From Sympetrum striolatum (Eukaryota; Arthropoda; Insecta; Odonata; Libellulidae): DNA of 64,000 bases. Below, one piece after another: positions 25,901 through 37,000 of this stretch. Position 1 is the first letter of the stretch; each line of letters opens with the position of its first letter. Under the pieces are notes generated by a model. It worked only from the letters and a program-made list of their open reading frames with translations. It searched no databases and was not told the origin of the DNA. A program made the translations under genes and the position numbers. The stretch spans positions 57,606,939 through 57,670,938 of the forward strand of contig OX388351.1 in assembly GCA_947579665.1 (NCBI GenBank), read 5' to 3'.

Positions 25901-28124
25901 AGTTAAAAGCTATAATAAACTAAATAATTTAATATTCTATAAGCTACAATATAGTATAATAAAAATTTTATAAAATTTCTTCAGCCGGAGGCATTTGTCA
26001 ATAGATGTTTTCATGGACTGTCTTGAAGTCCTTGTCATTATATAGGTAATTCCTATTAAATGGAGGTGCCTGTAAAAAAGAAAAGGAAAGAATATACGGT
26101 AGATGAGAAGTATTCAAAGATTAACAAAGTAATAAGTGAATCAAGTAGCATCCATGCTCTCGTGTAAGAAGTTTACCGGTAGGTGTTGGAATGATGGCAA
26201 GTGCTAAAGATGCTCAGAATTGAATAGTCTATCAGTGATATCACGCTTGAAAGTGGGAAAAGATGATTGCGCTGATTTAGAATGGGTATGTACTTAGGGA
26301 AAATACAACAATTTTCGAGGGGAAATAACGTTTTATTTTATCAAAACTTGGGGTAACATTAGGATTTCCGGAAGATTTTTAACTCTGAAGGTTCAAATTC
26401 CGGGATATTGCGGAAGATTTTTCATTTAGATGCCTTAAGTTCCACGAGGATTTTTCTCAATCAAAACAATTAATCGAAAACAATTGTTTGTTATGACTTA
26501 GCAAACGATGTGTATTCCTACTGAATATTTGTGGTACTGAATGTATGGGTCGACTCGTAATGGCTATGCCAACTAGCCTCACGGAGAAATCCAAAACAAG
26601 ATGGATACCACATCATCCCAAACATCAGAAACAAAAGATTATAATGCATGTATACAACCACAGTTACCCGTTCTTTCGGAAACTGCCATCAAAAGCGCCT
26701 CAATTTGATCTATGGATTTACCTGAACAGAAACATTTACGATGAAAAATATACTTGCCAGTCAGAAAAAACGATGAAAATTTGTTTCTTCCTTCGTGACA
26801 CTTCCTACCAGAGTGAAATCATGGTGGATGATGCACCTTTACATGCACTCTCCACTAGTAAGATGACAGCGATCTAGCTTCATTGCTGCAGGAAATAGAA
26901 GCTGTCACCTTACTAGCCCCTTACACCAAATATTCCCGGTCTCCCCTACTCTATCTATACTCTTTGCTATGAGTTTTCGTAGTAGATGGCAATTTTTCAA
27001 CAGAAGAAATGAGAGCTGCCGAATTCCAGCACTAGCATGAGCAGGACGGTTTCCACATTTCTCTGAAACTACAAAAAATATGTCGTGGTGAGGAACTTAA
27101 TTAGAAAATTGGAAATCATTTCAGAGGCTCTCCCCAAAAAAGATTATGGGGAGCGTTCCATCACAGCCGGAAGTGGAGCGTATGTTTTCGCGTAGGGATC
27201 CGGAAATCGAAAAACGCGCCAGCGACACTCAAAGAGGATATATTTATCTATATGGGCATATAAATATAAATGTTTGTGCGGAAGAAAACGGGAAAAGAGA
27301 GACTGGATTTTTAGGTCACAAAGTGATCTAGGAAGAGACGTTCATAAGAGGGAGAGCCAGAAATACGTTCGTTCCAATATACATAAAGATACACGTTGCG
27401 TTAATGCTCCGTTAGATACGATAGGTCGGCAAAATCTGAGCGTACTCAGCTACTTCAAACAGCCAGGAAGATTCATTTTGGGGCCTTATTGACTCAGCAT
27501 GACTACGGTCAACTCCTGTGTAGCCATCAAACTGTTCCGAACTGTGAATAAACAAAGTAATGTATTTCATTTAATGGCAGCATAAAAAACTAAACAACTT
27601 TGTTAGATTCAACCTTAGGATACGTATTGTTCTCCCTGTAATAAAAATTTAATTTTATAGACAGTTGGAAACTGATTGCAAGGTTTAGTACTTCGCATGT
27701 CAATGTATTCCATCATTACAATTTTTACACAAATGTATTAACAAGTATATTGATGTATCAGATGGAATTCGTCAGAAATTAGCCATGTATGTCCAAGTCT
27801 GCTGACGGTAGATACGCAGCTTGAGCTGGAATACTGTATTAAACCCGTAGCAAGCATATTATCGGTTTAAATAAATTGTCCCTCTTTATTTCAGTGAACC
27901 AGAGTATGAATAATTATCGCAAATACTAAGTGTGTGGCTAACTATTGAAAATTGATGCAAATAACGAAATATTTTTAATTAAGTTCTAGAATGCTTAACA
28001 AACAAACATCTTTCCATATTCAGAATTAAGAATTGTTTCACCTGAAGCACAAGATCAAGATTACCTCAATATGAGTAATTTTAGAATCCACTGCTTGGGC
28101 CGTGACTTCGTGGTAAGTCGCCAT
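25901..28124. other. AT-rich intergenic DNA, no gene recognised
   Basis: The open frames at 26545-26877 and 27146-27492 have no recognisable domain and no supporting splice or repeat context. I treat them as chance frames. Confidence 0.5.
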
Positions 28125-28327
28125 TAGGAACAAATGAAAAGATTAACTTTTACACACCACATATAATTTTATTCAGGAACGACCATGGTTTCGACTCATG
28201 GAGTCATCTTCAGGTGAAACCTCAGGAGTCATCTTCACCTGAAGATGACTCCATGAGTCGAAACCATGGTCGTTCCTGAATAAAATTATATGTGGTGTGT
28301 AAAAGTTAATCTTTTCATTTGTTCCTA
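28125..28327. repeat. Long foldback hairpin with hammerhead-like core
   Basis: Two arms of about 90 bp are almost perfect reverse complements, running from TAGGAACAAATG at 28125 to its complement ending at 28327. The right arm contains, from 28239, CTGAAGA (fits hammerhead CUGANGA), one extra T, a perfect 5-bp stem GACTC-CAT-GAGTC, then GAAACCATGGTCG. The centre also has a partly duplicated GAGTCATCTTCA block. The low divergence between arms suggests a recent origin or ongoing gene conversion. The extra base before the stem makes ribozyme activity uncertain. Confidence 0.8.
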
Positions 28328-29183
28328 TGAGTAATTTTTTTAAAATTCGAGGGATTTTCCATGCAGCCATCATCGAACTTTATGTGTACTGCCTCCGCTA
28401 ATATAAATCGTAACTAGAATTCGTTCAGCCGTTTCCTAATCACCCATCTGAAACGTTCATCGTACGTCAAAGTACTGAATATCCAGAAGTATGTAGCATC
28501 CAAACGTTATATTGCTAAAAAGTATCTCATAAAACTTTTATGATCTCAAATGTCAGTTGACTAGATTGTGTAGACTGACAAACAAGGAACATCTGTTATA
28601 ATAATCACCAACGTGTATATATTTGTAAAACTATATATATTTACTAGGATGGCATGTCTCACAGGCCGCCGGAACAACCCTTAAAATCGTTCCGCTTTGC
28701 TATCTGAGATTTTTAAGTTCTCAAACCACGCTTTATATAAAACATTTCTCTCCAAATTGTACCAGAATTATAAATATTATCAGGGAAAGTACGTAGATCG
28801 AAATAGTTAAATGAATAGATATCAAAACAAATATATACATTTTGTTAAATACATCAAATTAAACTGATATAAATGTACATGAAATTATAATTTAAAAAAG
28901 CAAATTAAAATAATAAAGATACATAAATTAATAAGTAGGAATTAATAAAGAACAAATATAATTTCATTTCCAATGCCTAATTTCGTAATAAATTACAGTA
29001 ATGTTTTCCCTGGATAAATAAACAATGAGTTTTAGGTAGGTAACAAAGGAAATAAAGTAATAGGGTTCCTTTCTTACCTACCTAAAGTAGTTTTCCTTTC
29101 CTTCTCTTCGTGTGGTAGGTACTTCCATGAAGCCATAACAGCGAACGACGAGGACGAACTTTCTAAGTCCAACGCCCGCAAAA
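28328..29183. other. AT-rich intergenic DNA, nothing recognised
   Basis: No gene or repeat could be supported in this stretch. Confidence 0.55.
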
Positions 29184-29300
29184 TCTGGAGAGATAGCTCA
29201 ACGGAAAGAGCACCTAACCGGAAATCGGGAAACCCGGGTTTGATTACCGGTCCCGTTGGATTTTTTCAAGTCCATTCTTCCTTGGAATTTTCCTGAGTGC
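29184..29300 (+). mobile_element. tRNA-derived SINE head, second family
   Basis: GATAGCTCAACGGAAAGAGC gives an A-box-like region with a perfect 4-bp D-stem (GCTC/GAGC). About 40 nt later CCCGGGTTTGATTACCGG gives a T-arm/B-box. The acceptor ends do not pair and a T-rich stretch follows, so this is a SINE or tRNA pseudogene. The sequence differs from the SINE at 16260 and 20046, so it is a separate family. Confidence 0.6.
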
Positions 29301-30329
29301 ACGCCATCTTGTGCAAAATTACCTATCCCCATCTCCTTAGTTTTTGTAAATTAATTTCACTCGCTCCAATGTGATATGAATATGAAATTGAGGAATTCAT
29401 TAAACTGTCAACGGCTTTACATATTACATCGAGATTTTTGCCAAAGATATTCTTTACTCAACTCCAGATTACCAGAATATACTCCCATTAAAAACGTTTT
29501 CATAACGAATCAGTTGTGCATTTTATTATTTGTGAAAAATAATAATTTGATACTTCATAAAATATTAAAATTAATTTTCATGATTTTTGATGTGGAAGTT
29601 CACTCGTATTATAATGATATGTTTAAATTATAACTGAAAATGTTTATTAAAGTTTACCCATAGTTGCTTAGTGCCACTTATTCAAGCCATTTTGAGATCA
29701 CATCGGAAATAATTCTATTATTCAAATTAAAATAGTCTTGGAAAATCAACTGCATGTAACTGTACAAATACAACAGGTATATTAATTACTCTTTCTCTTA
29801 TCTTAAAAGGGAAATTCTGTATAATGCTATTCACTTTCATCTTGCAGTCTTGTCAGTCCTGCAGTTTCTTATCGAGCTCTTAAAGGAAGTTGGGGGACTT
29901 TCTTGCATCTCTCTCAGAATGTACACTCGATACTGGATAAAGAAGGCTACAAAAGTGACTCATCCCCTACTAATTTCCAAAAACTACTTGACACCTCTCT
30001 CTGAACTTTCTAAGGGACCGCAAGTTCTTTTCTTCTGAAAGTTCGAAGATGGCTCAAAATTATACTTATGAATCATTGTGTCCACGATATTCCACTATTA
30101 ACAAAGTTATAAATAGATTTTTAGAATGGAAAATTAACACACTTTCTAATATATAAGATGAACCAATGCGGGAGAAGAAATTGCATGGCTCCCCTTCCGC
30201 TTCCTACCCATTAATATTCATTAGATACTTATTAGATACTATTAGATTTTGTAAATGTCTGTATAGTCTTCTTATGCCTTAGTCTTATAAGATCGAACCT
30301 CATGCCCTTCACCATTAGCTACTGAAAGC
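29301..30329. other. AT-rich intergenic DNA, nothing recognised
   Basis: Short shadow open frames only. Confidence 0.55.
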
Positions 30330-30615
30330 TTATGAGGGGAGATGAGTCTAGGCTAGATGAGGAATGAGGTAGTTGGCCTTTGATTTTCTAACTAGGCCAT
30401 AATGTCTAGAATGCCATAAGCGGAACATGTCCACGTAAGTGATGCACAATGACCTACAATCGACACTTTTATTAACATTCCATAGGTCCTTAATCAGTGC
30501 GATTATTCACTCATACCTTAGACGCTTTCAAATTCTTTCTCACATGCCATGTACATGAATGTGACAAAAAGATATGAAACAAACATTTTTCTCTATCCTG
30601 TACCAAAAGACGAAT
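30330..30615 (+). repeat. Dispersed repeat family, copy 2
   Basis: Shares GTCCACGTAAGTGATGCAC, TCCTTAATCAGTGCGATTA and TTTCTCTATCCTGTACC with 23440-23770 in the same order and orientation. The two copies are diverged. Class unknown. Confidence 0.5.
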
Positions 30616-32099
30616 GATAAATATCCCATTCATAGAATATGCTTACAGGGCTTGATTTAGTGAATGATCATTTTCATGTATTATCATTCGTGATTTTTTG
30701 GTCGAGAACCTAATCATATTCAACGATCTCAATTATGTTTCGGCTAACTGACAGACTAACTAACCCAACCCAACCCTATCGCAAACTATACGCATCATGA
30801 AACAAATGTGAGTGTAATCACGAAAGTACAAAATACTTTTGGAAATAGCTGAGGGCACTGAAATGATTCGATTGAATCAATTTTGTGAACACTAATTATC
30901 AAAACACAGTCTGAGCAACAAATACATATCAGAGTCATAGTGAAAAATTTTTCCACCAATTTATGTATTCCATTTTTCTTAGAATGAATTGCGAGCAGAA
31001 ATATGTACCGAAACCACGAAAACAACGGCTATCTTGTTTCGTATCGCGTAATTACAGGATCTCAGGTGATAATTTATTTTAAAATATTTTAGAATGCGAA
31101 TTCGAAATACTTTAGAATGATTTAGAACTCGCAATTCGCTCTCAATAAACCAGTTAACTGCTGAATATTTTTCCAATTTTAAGTAGTTTATACGTTTAAT
31201 TGAAACAAAAATTATCCTTTTTCGCTAAATGCAGTTTATGTTCTTCTTTCTTAAAGAAATTATTTTCAGATTTAATTGTAAAACAACAAAATTTTAAACT
31301 CCTGTATAGAAACAAGGAGACCAAGAAAATATCAAAAGACGTGCATATCAGTTCAAGGGATAAAGGACAAGTAAAATCACCCAAACCTTACCGACTGCCG
31401 TTTAAGAAGATGCGTCAACCACCGCAATGCGTTTTAACGAGCACAGATTTTCGATTCTCCGCAGCATAGGACTCTCTCGAGGAGAATAAAATTTCAAGAG
31501 GGCGTAGAACAATTAGGGCTCCCCTCCCATTCTTCCCCGCACGCATTATCTGCTCCGACCAATTACCCCACGCATCCATAGGCCCATTCCTCAACCGAGT
31601 TTCCCTGGATAATCCAAGGCGAACCTCACGACGAATAAAGGGCGTAAATCTTCGGAATTATGTGTACTTAAGCCTTCCTCCGACGGCGGCGGAGAGGCCT
31701 TACCCATTTCGATCGACCCTCGAACTGTTTGTCTAGGCGTTCGATGCGTGTTTTAATCCATTAAAACCCATAAACAATCTCGCCCTCGAATCGAGGGTTG
31801 AGCTCGGATGATAGTTTTAAAATGGTGGGGTTAGCTTACTTGCAACGAGGCAAGGAATCTTTTCTGTTTTTTTTCGATTTGACTTTGAGAAAGAAACCCA
31901 CGTTAGAATCAGCAAAGAATTTAAAGCTCATTGAAAGAACACGGAGAATGAAATAAAATGAAAACTCAAGGATCAAAACACGACTGCTAATTATTGCAGA
32001 CAGATATATATTGTATCAGGACCGTCCCAGAAAATTCAGACCAACAAATAGGAGCATAAAACCTATTGTAAAGAAAGAAAATTTGGCTATGAACAACCG
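30616..32099. other. Intergenic DNA with GC-richer island at 31380-31800
   Basis: The stretch 31380-31800 is markedly richer in G and C, has no protein-like frame and may be a regulatory element. The remainder is AT-rich with nothing recognised. Confidence 0.45.
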
Positions 32100-32190
32100 A
32101 TAATAGAGTGGCCATCCGAGCCTTCCTGTTTTCTCAGAATACCGGTGAAAGAGGTGAGGAACGCCGACATAGGCTAATGGAGATTGTAAA
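32100..32190 (+). repeat. Single arm of a foldback repeat
   Basis: CAGAATACCGGTGAAAGAGG, then GAGGAACGCCGACAT, GGCTA and GATTGTAAACC, match the right arm of the inverted repeat at 32529-32760 in the same orientation, with moderate divergence. Confidence 0.55.
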
Positions 32191-32528
32191 CCTCTGATAA
32201 AACGTATTCTAGAAAAATGAATGTTCACATCTTATCAGTTGTTACTAGTGCTGGAAATCAGAGAGACGTGCTAATAATTCTAACTTGCTTATGAGATAAA
32301 AAAATTCCAACTTCCTTCATTTTCAAGGCATACGATGAGATGCAAAGCCCCCTTTCGAATGTTTAATGGCAACTCATAGGCTATGGCCACCAGTTATTAC
32401 AGCCAACGCAAGATCAAGATTGGGTGAATATTTTTCTTCATACCCAACATGAGTTCATTTTATGCCTCTCCAGAATGCATAGCGAATCATCTCTAACGCA
32501 GTAAAGAAAGGAAAATTGAGACACGGCT

Positions 32529-32760
32529 ATTAAGGAATTAGAGGTTTAAAATCTCCGCTAGCCGTTTTTGTCGGCGTTCCTCTTCTCATTCCCCGGTATT
32601 CTGAATTACTCCTGAGGAAAAATAAATCGCATTCAAAATACGTATTGAGCGCTCTCAAAGAGAACGGTGTTCCTTCTTGTTTTTACGGAATACCGGGGGA
32701 ATGAGAAGAGGAACGCCGACAAAAACGGCTATTGAAGATTTTAAACCCCTAAAATTTAGA
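32529..32760. repeat. Inverted repeat (foldback MITE)
   Basis: A left arm (about 32540-32610) containing AGCCGTTTTTGTCGGCGTTC and CATTCCCCGGTATTC is repeated inverted at about 32685-32755 as GAATACCGGGGGAATGAGAA, GGAACGCCGACAAAAACGGCT. About 75 bp of loop lies between. The 32100-32190 segment is a third arm. No coding capacity. Confidence 0.7.
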
Positions 32761-32945
32761 CAGATCTGGATATTTTCAAATCTTAGATTAAAATATTGAA
32801 AAAATAATAACAACAAAGATAATAAATGAAGAACTCAATTTGAATACTTACCTATAAGATATCACTGACTCGTTCTTATGACAGTTGGAGGGTGGAGAGT
32901 AAATAGGTTTCCATTAGGATGCCAAATGTCATAATAAATGAGGCA

Positions 32946-32947
32946 TA
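32946..32947. repeat. TA target duplication, left side of pogo-like element
   Basis: The dinucleotide TA directly precedes the left inverted terminus. Its partner is TA at 40264-40265. A TA duplication is the hallmark of the Tc1/mariner/pogo superfamily. Confidence 0.7.
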
Positions 32948-33359
32948 CCGTAGAAAGGGGTGAACAGCAACACTGGGATGAATAGCAACAAAACTTTCTA
33001 TTTTCAATTTCCTAGAGAAAATTTGAAAAGTACTGGAGAAATGGGGAAATTTTTAATTTGGCAGATACATTCCTACTGGATTTTTTTTAATATTTCCAAG
33101 CATTTGCTCAGAAAGTCATTCTTTTCCATATGTATTTTGTTTGGTTATAAAAAATGTTGTTTTGTATGCCACAAAACCTATCATTTTTAGCAAAGAAGGT
33201 GATGGTATCTGATACAAGTTTCCACGTAAATATGCTAGTAAGTTATTGATAATTATTGATTATCAACTAACTTTTCGAAATGTTACAAATTTGTGGATGT
33301 AGGCAATTAATCTTAAACAATTACATATTTTTGGTGAAGAGGGGTGAATAGTAACAGAG

Positions 33360-33540
33360 ATGCCATGTGACTACAAGTCTGATCCACATGGGAAAATATA
33401 CAAGAAAGTTGACGTAGTTTCAATGGAAGAAGCCAAACAGGCAGTGAAAGGTGGAATGAGCCTAAGGGAAGTAGGGAAAAAGTATGATATCCATCAAATG
33501 ACTATGCTCTTGAAAGTGTGTGGCATGACCCAAAGTTATA
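33360..33540 (+). pseudogene. Truncated transposase N-terminus (HTH_psq-like)
   Basis: An open frame starts with ATG at 33360 and reads through a helix-turn-helix of the Pipsqueak/pogo type: SMEEAKQAVKGGMSLREVGK followed by KYDIHQMTM. The pattern of an alpha helix, GGMSLREVGKKY and a recognition helix is typical of the DNA-binding end of pogo/Tigger transposases. After about 60 residues the frame runs into the SINE that begins near 33545, so its downstream translation is not transposase. No DDE catalytic domain is found on the far side of the insertions. It could still encode a small DNA-binding peptide, but I call it a broken gene. Confidence 0.65.
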
Positions 33541-33544
33541 CAAG

Positions 33545-33806
33545 AAGGACGTGGCTCAGTAGTTCAGTGGTTAGATTACCTGCCTGGAAAGTGGGAGACC
33601 TGGGTTTGAGTCCCAGCCAAGTCACTATTTTTTTACCTGTGTATAACTTTGGTCTAAGCAGCACACTTTCATGTGCAAATTCTATTCTTTCCTTCCATCA
33701 TTTTCTCTTAACCCTCATCCGGGCACACCGCACACCTCCAGGCAAAAATTGCATGCGCTTTTATGAATGTGACGGTAAACTACCATCCGCACGCCCGGAA
33801 GGTTAA
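33545..33806 (+). mobile_element. tRNA-derived SINE, third family
   Basis: The head GTGGCTCAGTAGTTCAGTGG starts a tRNA-like fold. GTGGCT pairs with AGTCAC in the acceptor, and the T-arm is CTGGGTTTGAGTCCCAG. The anticodon loop CTGGAAA would put GGA (serine-type) in the anticodon position. A body of about 180 bp follows that is unrelated to tRNA. It has broken the pogo-like transposase frame. Its 3' end is taken as just before the retrotransposon target duplication, and no clear duplication of its own was found. Confidence 0.7.
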
Positions 33807-33814
33807 TGCCACTA

Positions 33815-33827
33815 TGGTGAAATACTA
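33815..33827. repeat. 13-bp target-site duplication, left copy
   Basis: TGGTGAAATACTA here is repeated exactly at 39769-39781 and brackets the retrotransposon. Confidence 0.85.
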
Positions 33828-34011
33828 GGTTAGGTTAGGTATTGGGTTTATGGTGCATCGACGGCTAAGGTCATTTAGCACCTTCGGTAGAATTAATTTT
33901 TTTTCTGATTAGATATTTTCAAACAAAGTGGCAGTAGGTACGAAGGCAAACAAACATTTAAACACAAGAGAGCTGTCATGTTAATTATATTTAGATCTTC
34001 CTTATGGGTTT

Positions 34012-37000
34012 TCAGATTAGAGGAAATAACTCGGCTTCCCTAAGGAAATTCAATATTCCGTCCACCATGATGGGGTCGTTACCCACTATTTCCTTCATTT
34101 CTCCTCTGATGTTGTGTTTATCTCGTCTCTCCAGGTAATGAGGGTTTTCGGTGAGAATGTGTTTTATAGTTAGTTGCTCGCCACCACAATGCTCGCATTC
34201 TGGTGGTTCTTTCTCTCTTGTGAAAAGATATGAGTGAGTTAGTTTGCTGTGCCCTATTCTTAGTCTGGTGACCACAACTTCCTCACGCCTATTATTTCGA
34301 ATAGAAGATGGCCATTCCACGGTATCGGGTTTAATACTGCGTAATTTATTTTCTACGATCAAGGACCAGCGACTACACCATTTCTGTACTGTTTTCTGTT
34401 TTAATAAATTTCGTAGGTCTACTGCCAATATGTGTGGGTCTCCTATTTCATTCTCTCTAAGTGCAGCTTTAGCTGCAGCATCGGCTTTCTCATTCCCAGG
34501 GATTCCCATGTGTCCAGGAATCCAGACAAAGGATACATCCACTTCCCTAGCTTTCAGAAGCAAAAGGGATGAATGAATGCCCTGTACTAATGGGTCCATG
34601 TTGAATGTTTTGGAGATCATCTGAAGGGCACTGAGCGAGTCTGTGCAAATTAGGAATGAGGAGTTCCTGGGGTTGATAAGTTCTACTGCCTTCTTGATTG
34701 CAAATAGTTCTGCAGTATAGATACTGCAGAAAGGGTGTAATTTTATCTGTATGGATCCAAAAGGCTCTGCTACAATAGAGCAGCCACAGGCTATCTCAGA
34801 TTTCGAACCATCTGTGTATATGGCAGTACAGTTAGTATGAGCCTCTAAAATTTCCTGAAAGCCCCTTTTGAATGCCCAAGGATGGGTATCCTCTTTGGGG
34901 TTCCTGGCCAGATCGTAAATGATTTTTGGTGTGGGAATCTGCCAAGGTGGGAATTTTGGGAAGCCAGCAGGATACAGCTTTGGTAATTGAATACCTGTGT
35001 CATTGATAAAATTCAAAAAGCGTATTCCTAGGGGAAGAGTGGCCCGAGGTCGTCTATAAAACAATTCTTTAAAATTTGGTTTAAAAAGCAGACTGTAGCA
35101 GGGATGGTTCTTTGAAGATAAAATTTTACTTACATAGTTGCCCATTAAAATATCCCTGCGAGTTTCTAGAGGTGGCTCCCCAGATTCAGCATAAATGCTG
35201 ACTACTGGGCTGGTTCTGTATGCACCTGTTGCCAGTCTTAGTCCATAGTTGTGGGTGGAGTTTAGAGGGCGCATATATGAACTCCGTGCAGAAGCATATA
35301 TAAAAGAGCCATAGTCAAGCTTTGACCGTATCAGTGCCATGTAAAGAAGAAGCATTGATCTACGGTCTGCACCCCATCTACTACTGCTTAAAAAACGTAA
35401 AATATTCAAGGTCCTTTGGCATTTATTTTTCAAGAAGTTTATGTGAGACTTCCAGTTCAGTTTTCTATCTAAAAACATTCCCAAAAATTTAACATCTTCC
35501 ACGAAGGGCAAAGTGATATTCCCAAGTTTCAAGGTTGGGTTTGGGTAGATTCCTCTCAGCCTGGAAAAATGGACACACTTCGTCTTCTCACGAGAGAAAA
35601 CAAACCCTGTAGTGTGTGACCAGTGCTGGAGTTTATTCAGAGTCAGCTGGATTTGTCTCTCAGCAGAAGATAGCTTAGAGGACCTGCAAAATATTGCAAT
35701 ATCGTCTGCAAATAAGGAGGCATGAACGGGGCTTTTGATACAGTCCGCCACATCATTTATTGCTATGGCAAACAGTGTCACGCTAAGTACTGAGCCTTGA
35801 GGGACTCCGTTTTCTTGAACATGTAGCCTTGAAAGTTGGTCGCCTATCCGTACTCTAAATAACCGTTTCCTTAGAAAGTTGGATATAAAGATGGGTAAGT
35901 TTCCATGGAAATTCCATTCCTGTAGCGTTTTTAAGATTTTGAAGCGCCATGCCCTGTCATAGGCTTTTTCAATGTCAAAGAAGACACCTATTACATGCTG
36001 GTGGTGAAGAAATGCTTCCTGGAGTAAGTGTTCTATTTGCACCAGATGGTCAATAGTAGACCTGCCCTGTCGGAAACCACACTGCATATTGCAAAGAAGG
36101 TTGCGGTTTTCGAGACACCAGATTAGCCTTCTATTCACCATTCTTTCCATTAGCTTGCAAAGACAGCTTGTTAAAGAAATTGGACGGTAATTTGATGGGG
36201 AAGACTTGTCCTTTCCTTGTTTAGGAATGGGCACTATAAGTGATTCGCTCCAACTTTCAGGGAATTCTCCTTCCTCCCAGACTTGGTTGAGGGTCTTCAG
36301 GAGTTCCCTCTCTGTTTCTTCTGAAAGGTTCCTTAGGAAGGCGTTATGTATAAGATCACTTCCTGGTGAGGTGTCTTTCGAGTCTTGTATGGCCAGTTTC
36401 AATTCTTGGAATGTGAATGGTTCATTATATGGGGCAGTTTGTCTTGAGTTTCTGAAATTCAGGATTCTACCTTCTGAGCGACGTTTATAGGCTTTGAAGG
36501 GAGGTTGGTAATTATCTGTACTGCTGGAAATTTCGTAGTGTTTTGCAAAGGTATCTGCTAGTTTGGCAGGAGATGTGATGACATTGCCATTTATTTTTAG
36601 TGCAGAGGGATTGCAGTGGTTACTGCCCATTATAGATTTCACTTTGTCCCATACTTGCTTGATAGGCGTTCGGTGGTTGATTGAAGAGGTGTATTTAATC
36701 CAGGAGGCCTTTTTAGCCTCTTTTATTACTTTCCTTGCTTTTGCCCTAAGCTGTCTGAAGGATGATAGGTTCCGTGCAGTGGGGTACATTTTGAAGATGT
36801 GGAGGGCTTTTTTCCTCTTTCGAATTGCAACTGCACAGTCATCATTCCACCATGGAACTGGAGGTCGATGGGGGTTTCCACGGGATATTGGTATGTTTTC
36901 CTCAGCAGTTGTAATGATACTTGTAGTTAGAGCCTCGATGTTGTGCAGTGCTCCTATGCTAGGGTCATATTTGAATTTTGTCATTTCCTTAAAGTTTTGC

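Noticed and set aside
33828..33845. Internal telomere tract
   Set aside because: Only two and a half CCTAA units, placed exactly at the retrotransposon 3' end next to its target duplication. It is part of the element.
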